Source: Chondrus crispus
Lineage: Eukaryota; Rhodophyta; Florideophyceae; Gigartinales; Gigartinaceae
Length of the DNA stretch: 64,000 nucleotides
Assembly (NCBI RefSeq): GCF_000350225.1
Contig: NW_005179110.1
Span: 93,713-157,712, forward strand
Direction of reading: 5' to 3'
Both the position numbers and the translations under genes were made by a program. Positions 59,816 through 64,000 of the stretch are shown here, one piece after another. The notes beneath the pieces were generated by a model that was not told the DNA's origin, did not search any database, and saw nothing but the letters and a program-made list of their open reading frames with translations. The first letter of the stretch is position 1. Each line of letters starts with the position of its first letter.

Positions 59816-60583
59816 ATGTCACAAACTCGCATACGCGTAACGACCGCGGGGAAGGGGCTCGTCTTCTTGGAACCCAAGCCGTCGCTTCAGCACCGCCACG
59901 GGGTGAGGTTGACTAACGGCGTGGCCGAGGTCCTACCGCACCAGACCTTCGAGGCTGTCGCCGCGAATTTTACGCGTCGCACGAGGCGGCTACCAAAGCA
60001 CACCGTCGTTGGCTACTCGAAACGAAACCCCCACGCGATCCTAACGCCCGAGCCCCGGGTCGCGGAAGAGATCGCGCACGCGTTGCACCTTACCGACTTG
60101 GACGACCAAGTCGGTGAGGTAGGAGCTGGCCGACCAAGCTCTGCCGAGGAGGTGATTGCGAACGCGGAGGTACGACCCGCGGAGTGCCCCCCGCCGACGG
60201 AGAGCACTGTATGCGTACCAGATAAGGATCCCAAAATTCCCGCAACGGATTTGGAAAAGGGAATGGATTTTTCATACATCACTGATGACAGGTTACGCGG
60301 GCAAGTCCTCGAGATGCTACGCAAGCACTCAGGCTTGTGGGACGGTACGCTCGGAACGATCCGAGCGACGGAACACCGTATCCCCCTCGAGCCAGGCACG
60401 AAGCCCATCCGCTCGATGCTCTATAGGAAAGGGCCCGCGATGCGCGAAATGGTCGCGAAAGAGGTCCACAAGATGCTGAATGCGGGAGTCATCGAACCCG
60501 CCAGCACGGAGTGGGCCTCCCTGGTAGTCGTACTTCCAAAGAAGGACGGCACGCTTCGGTTCTGTGTGGACTACCGGCGCGTG
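59816..60583 (+). pseudogene. Gypsy copy B pol, linker and start of reverse transcriptase, truncated
   Basis: Same frame as the protease. TEHRIPLEPGTKPIRSMLYR, EVHKMLNAGVIEPASTEWAS and VVLPKKDGTLRFCVDYRR are the first reverse transcriptase blocks, colinear with element D Pol. The sequence stops at 60583 where the LTR of element C begins. Confidence 0.85.
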
Positions 60584-61283
60584 TGTAGCATAAACACCCC
60601 CAGACGACTGGAGGTGTATGCGCAGTTCGACCTGTAGACCCCGGTTCGGAGAAGGGGTGAAGCGGGCCAACCAGCTCCGGAACCGGGCTCGAGCCCTGGT
60701 AGCGGTGGTAGAGCGGGAGCGAGCAGGGACGCGCGCACGCACGAGCGGATCGACGCCTCGACGCCCCGGAGCAGCACTGGGTGACGTACCAGTGCTGACG
60801 GGCGGAGGTGGTTCCGTGCTCGCTCGCGTGCTGCGCGTCCACTCCGGCTCGGCTCCGACTAAACGCGCGCGAAGAGCGAAGGCGACGTTTAGAATAAGCT
60901 GGGTGCACTGACCTTGGCGGTCGGTTGAGGACAAGCCCGTGCTTGTCCCCTTCCGCCGCCGTCGGTCCGCTCCATATTTAATATACAAAACACTCTATCA
61001 TAACACTACAGTACCGTGGTACTGTAGTGGGCTACTGTAGTGCAGGTCGGCCTGCACTGTAATACTGTCAGTTATGTCGAGGCTGACAGTACACGTATCA
61101 CTCGTAGTGCGTGCGCGCTTCGTTCGCGCGCTGTACACGTGTACACGTGTATGCGCAAGTCCCTTGTCCCCGTGGTGTACACGTGGACACGCGCGGTGGT
61201 ACTGTAGAGCTCGACGCTCTACAGTAGCTGATCTAGTTCTTGATCTAATCTAATTTAAACCCCCAGGGGGGGGTTATACTACA
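60584..61283 (-). repeat. 3' LTR of element C (700 bp)
   Basis: Plus-strand ends TGTAGCATAAACACCCC and GGGGGTTATACTACA, the reverse complement of the ends of LTR A. It carries the GGACAAGC/GCTTGTCC hairpin (about 60931-60950) with a loop different from LTR A, and a tandem CGTGTACACGTGTA tract near 61135-61150. Confidence 0.85.
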
Positions 61284-61300
61284 CCGCCCCCCCCTCAAGG
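61284..61300 (-). promoter_or_regulatory. Polypurine tract of element C
   Basis: Minus strand CCTTGAGGGGGGGGCGG next to the LTR. Position and purine content match the tract of element D. Confidence 0.6.
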
Positions 61301-61343
61301 CTGAACGTCCGCGGTCAGTGCTCTCGGGCTTGTAGAGGCGACC

Positions 61344-63812
61344 ATGTCGGATCCCCCCCTTGCAGTCCTAGACTTGACCAGGATTCCACCTTACCCGTCC
61401 CCCTCATCGCGCGTATTCCACCTCTCCGCTATCCACACGGCCGCGCTCTCCCTGCACTGCTCTCTCCCTCGCCGCCCTCTCGCTCCCTCGCGAGTGGGGG
61501 CTTCTCGTTCCTTTCTTTCTGGCCCTGGCCATTCTCGCCACACCACTGTGGTTGTCCCCCTGTTCGTGGGGTGTCTCGCCATCCGGGTAGGTATGCCGAC
61601 CTCCATCGAAGGTCCTACCTCCGGCCCTGTTGCCGCCGTACCGGAGCCTCCGTGCTCCTCGCCGCCTCCCTCTAGGGCCCCTGGTCCCTGCCGGCCGACC
61701 GTCGCTGGCTTCGTGCCCCCAGAGGGGCGTATCACGAGGCAACCCGGCGCGGTCGTGCGCCCGTGGTCCACAGATCAGCCGTTCCAGAGGGTTCGCGGCT
61801 CCCGTGAGTCGACGTCGTCCGTCGAGATCGTTCCCGCCTCATGCAGTCGACCTGCCATCTCGTTGTCGCCTTCTGTTGACGAACCAGTGACGCAGCGAGC
61901 CGGCTTGCTGCGTCAGGGGTCGGTGGGAGTGCAGTCGCCGCCGCCGCTTCGTACTGTACGGCCCGGCGAGGGCTCGGGTGGCACCCCGTCAGAGTGGTTC
62001 GGCGTCCCACTTGAACGATCGACGCCGCTCCCTCTCGACCGCCTGAAGTTCACCTGGTGTCGTTATGCCCGCTCGGGGGTTACCGTCGGGGAACTGCTAG
62101 CGCGTGAGACCCTCCGCCCGGACTTGCTACGTGTACGCAAGGTCTATGAGGCGGGTCGGGGGGAGGAAGCCTCCCTCGTGTTGGGGCGTCTCCTCGCGGA
62201 GGGGGACGGGGCGGCCTACCAGATCCCTACTGCGATCGTCGGCGATCGCACCTTTGCTTATAGCTTGGCCGAGGTAGAGTACGTTGATCGGATGGCGGAT
62301 TACCTTATTAACCGTGGGTCGTCGCCCTCTCGTGAGTTCGTCCTGTCCATGGTCGCGGGACTGTACGTAAGCCCCCGTCCCTTCGCCTACTCAAAAACAC
62401 GCGTCGCCTTGCAGAAGTCAGCTTGTTCGCTTATGAGGCTACACCGCGTGGCCATTGCTCCCCACGATTGGGCAGCCTATAGGCACTCCGGAGAAGCGGA
62501 CGGCCGCGTCTTCCGGTCGGCCGTCTTCGAGGACGGTCTCTTTCCAAGCGATTTTCCGTTACTCCCCACCGTGGTAGGGGAGTCACTCCCCTCGTTGGGA
62601 GTGCATCCCCTACTTCCGTACGTCTTAAAACACTTTGGGGTGGCGTGTACTGATCCGACCCACCCCGCACACGGCGCCCTGATGTACAACGTGGAGAGGG
62701 AATGGGCATGGGCACTCGGCAACGCTTTCATGAACGAAGTATCGATCCATGGCCGGGTGTTCGTCCAGCCCATCAGCGTATTAGCCCACCTGGGGAGGGT
62801 AGCGTGGGACCTTCCCAATGTCCCCCTACACCCGCTCGAGCGGAGTTCCCTACATGTACCTTGGACGTACGCCTTCGCCCTCGAGCTGATGCATCGAGCC
62901 TGTGATGCGGGGCCCCGTCACCTCCGTCACTGGACGGATTTCACCACTGGCGTACAGTCCTCGTTTCTGGCCTATGACCATCGATCCGACGCCTTCATGG
63001 CGCGGCCTACCGTCGCGCCGCCCTCCACTAGGCCGTCGGGAGGCGGAGTCGGCTCGGCCTCACGACTGGCTCGAAAAAAACGTTACCGCGATCTAGACGG
63101 GGAGCCCCCGACTTTCCCTTTTGCGGGTACGAACCCGCCATCCGGACTGTCGATGCCCGTGGGCAACCATCGCCGACCGGCGAGCCCTCAGGTTCCCCCA
63201 GTGCCTCCTCTGAACTCGGTCTCGACCCGTGCCGTACCGAGCGGGGAAGCGCTACGTCGCCTGACGATCGAGCGGGCGGATATCCATGACATACCAATCT
63301 TACATCGCGCCCTCGGGGACGCGAGCGATCGTTCGTGGCCAGTGGAAAGGCTGCTGAGCACCCTTGCCAGCTGGTACTTGGCGCGGGGCGACGAGGCCCG
63401 GGGCATCGCCGCGCAGCGCGACTCGCACATGTCCGAACTCTGCCACGTGCGCCGCGAGTTATCGAGGGTGCGTGAGGCAATGGCTACGCAGACCGGAGTA
63501 CTCGAGCGGACGACCGCTGATCGGGACCGGTACCGGGCCGAGCGGGACGCACTTCGTGCTCCCCGGGTGGCTCCTCCGTCCACTTCGCGCCCGGCCTTGC
63601 GAGATCCTTACGAAGATCCGGGGCGTGAAGCCCCGGTGGTAGAGAGCGCTGCGACTCTCGAGGGCGGCGAGCCGCGCTGGACGCGTCACGACGAAGTGGC
63701 CATGCCTCCTCTCGAGGGGCTCGGCTCGGGGTTGCCCCGCCACCCAAGTTATTGCCCTCCGGGTCTCTATGGACCGGGTCCTACAGCGGCACCCAACGGC
63801 TCGAGCCGTTGA
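61344..63812 (+). CDS. Antisense gene of element C, unknown function
   Basis: 822 residues, ATG (MSDPPLAVLDL) to TGA, 60 bp from the LTR. A later ATG at 61593 (MPTSIEGPTSG) aligns in style with the MSEQVNNPTV start of the element D gene. Layout as in D: proline-rich N-terminus, a folded middle of about 350 residues (KFTWCRYARSGVTVGELLAR, FAYSLAEVEYVDRMADYLI, VPWTYAFALELMHRACD, RHWTDFTTGVQSSFLAYD), a proline-rich linker and a C-terminal coiled coil (AQRDSHMSELCHVRRELSRV). Sequence identity to D is low, so shared layout is the main evidence for homology. No known domain recognised. Confidence 0.65.
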   Translation: MSDPPLAVLDLTRIPPYPSPSSRVFHLSAIHTAALSLHCSLPRRPLAPSRVGASRSFLSGPGHSRHTTVVVPLFVGCLAIRVGMPTSIEGPTSGPVAAVPEPPCSSPPPSRAPGPCRPTVAGFVPPEGRITRQPGAVVRPWSTDQPFQRVRGSRESTSSVEIVPASCSRPAISLSPSVDEPVTQRAGLLRQGSVGVQSPPPLRTVRPGEGSGGTPSEWFGVPLERSTPLPLDRLKFTWCRYARSGVTVGELLARETLRPDLLRVRKVYEAGRGEEASLVLGRLLAEGDGAAYQIPTAIVGDRTFAYSLAEVEYVDRMADYLINRGSSPSREFVLSMVAGLYVSPRPFAYSKTRVALQKSACSLMRLHRVAIAPHDWAAYRHSGEADGRVFRSAVFEDGLFPSDFPLLPTVVGESLPSLGVHPLLPYVLKHFGVACTDPTHPAHGALMYNVEREWAWALGNAFMNEVSIHGRVFVQPISVLAHLGRVAWDLPNVPLHPLERSSLHVPWTYAFALELMHRACDAGPRHLRHWTDFTTGVQSSFLAYDHRSDAFMARPTVAPPSTRPSGGGVGSASRLARKKRYRDLDGEPPTFPFAGTNPPSGLSMPVGNHRRPASPQVPPVPPLNSVSTRAVPSGEALRRLTIERADIHDIPILHRALGDASDRSWPVERLLSTLASWYLARGDEARGIAAQRDSHMSELCHVRRELSRVREAMATQTGVLERTTADRDRYRAERDALRAPRVAPPSTSRPALRDPYEDPGREAPVVESAATLEGGEPRWTRHDEVAMPPLEGLGSGLPRHPSYCPPGLYGPGPTAAPNGSSR

Positions 63813-64000
63813 GTTCACGGGCGTCACGTCACCTTGACCTTCCATCCGCATAAAGCCAGTCCCCTTTCTTTTGTGGTTCCCTCGCTTGCCATCCTCTTCC
63901 CTTCACCGCGCGCCGATACTCTTTTCCGGGTCCCACCTCGAGGTGGGTCAAGAGGGAGGAAGACATTCCGCCTCGAATCGGAGAGTGACCTCGCGTGGGG
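63813..64000. other. Start of the spacer of element C
   Basis: 188 bp to the window end, no gene seen. By analogy with element D this is the spacer before pol on the minus strand. Confidence 0.4.

Larger units (their letters stand above)
43182..60583 (+). mobile_element. Ty3/gypsy copy B, split by element D and cut by element C
   Basis: Order on the plus strand: partial 5' LTR, primer site, gag (43726-45906), element D inserted (45907-58515), gag end (58516-58901), protease region and start of reverse transcriptase. It is then truncated at 60583 where the minus-strand LTR of element C begins. Removing D with one copy of the 5-bp target sequence restores the gag reading frame. In-frame TAA codons at 44143-44145 and 59765-59767 show decay. 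Confidence 0.8.
60584..64000 (-). mobile_element. Gypsy element C, 3' end only, continues past the window
   Basis: A minus-strand LTR, a polypurine tract and an antisense gene in the same order as at the 3' end of element D. Pol and gag should lie beyond 64000. It inserted into the reverse transcriptase of copy B. Its LTR belongs to the same family as LTRs A and B. Confidence 0.75.

Noticed and set aside
60584-61283. Solo LTR in the reverse transcriptase of copy B
   Set aside because: A polypurine tract and an antisense gene follow on its right side exactly as in element D, and copy B does not resume after it. It is the 3' end of a longer minus-strand element.

Overview
This window is nuclear DNA from an intron-poor eukaryote. 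A red alga of the Chondrus type is my best guess: long uninterrupted genes, many families of LTR and DNA transposons, and an exocyst gene with no visible intron. That identification is inference. The 51-base N run (15705-15755) shows it is a draft assembly.

Region 1 (1-7,200) is ordinary host sequence. It holds a SEC10-like exocyst subunit, a class 3 lipase fused to a multi-pass membrane domain, and a CYTH-type thiamine-triphosphatase-like enzyme. Region 2 (7,700-15,700) holds two DNA transposons side by side. The first is a PIF/Harbinger element with a DDE transposase and a convergent Myb/SANT-like partner. The second is a larger element whose reading frame carries a DDE domain, a YqaJ-like PD-(D/E)XK nuclease domain and a C-terminal zinc ribbon, broken by a frame change and one TAG. 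Region 3 (16,350-20,730) is a decayed Ty1/copia element. Region 4 (21,700-26,650) is a fragmented transposase related to the HMGXB3/KDZ-like DDE group, plus an unrecognised divergent gene pair. A 441-bp TA-flanked MITE follows (27,400-27,840).

Region 5 (28,400-31,998) is a dead SEN1/UPF1-like helicase gene, cut inside its QYR motif by an LTR retrotransposon. From there to the window end everything is nested mobile DNA. There are three copies (A, B, C) of one Ty3/gypsy family and a younger chromovirus D (45,907-58,515; its two 600-bp LTRs show no difference by eye) inside the gag of copy B. Between A and B lies a 9.1-kb DNA transposon (34,105-43,179) with terminal inverted repeats of about 420 bp.

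The two most unusual things are these. (1) The 9.1-kb transposon encodes a DUF7869-type putative DDE transposase and, divergently from it, a 985-residue protein with a ParB-like motif followed by a beta-class DNA amino-methyltransferase domain. (2) Elements D and C each carry a long antisense gene (about 820 residues, unknown function) between pol and the 3' LTR, starting next to the polypurine tract. The gypsy gag leader also holds a three-hairpin array whose arms show compensatory changes between copies.
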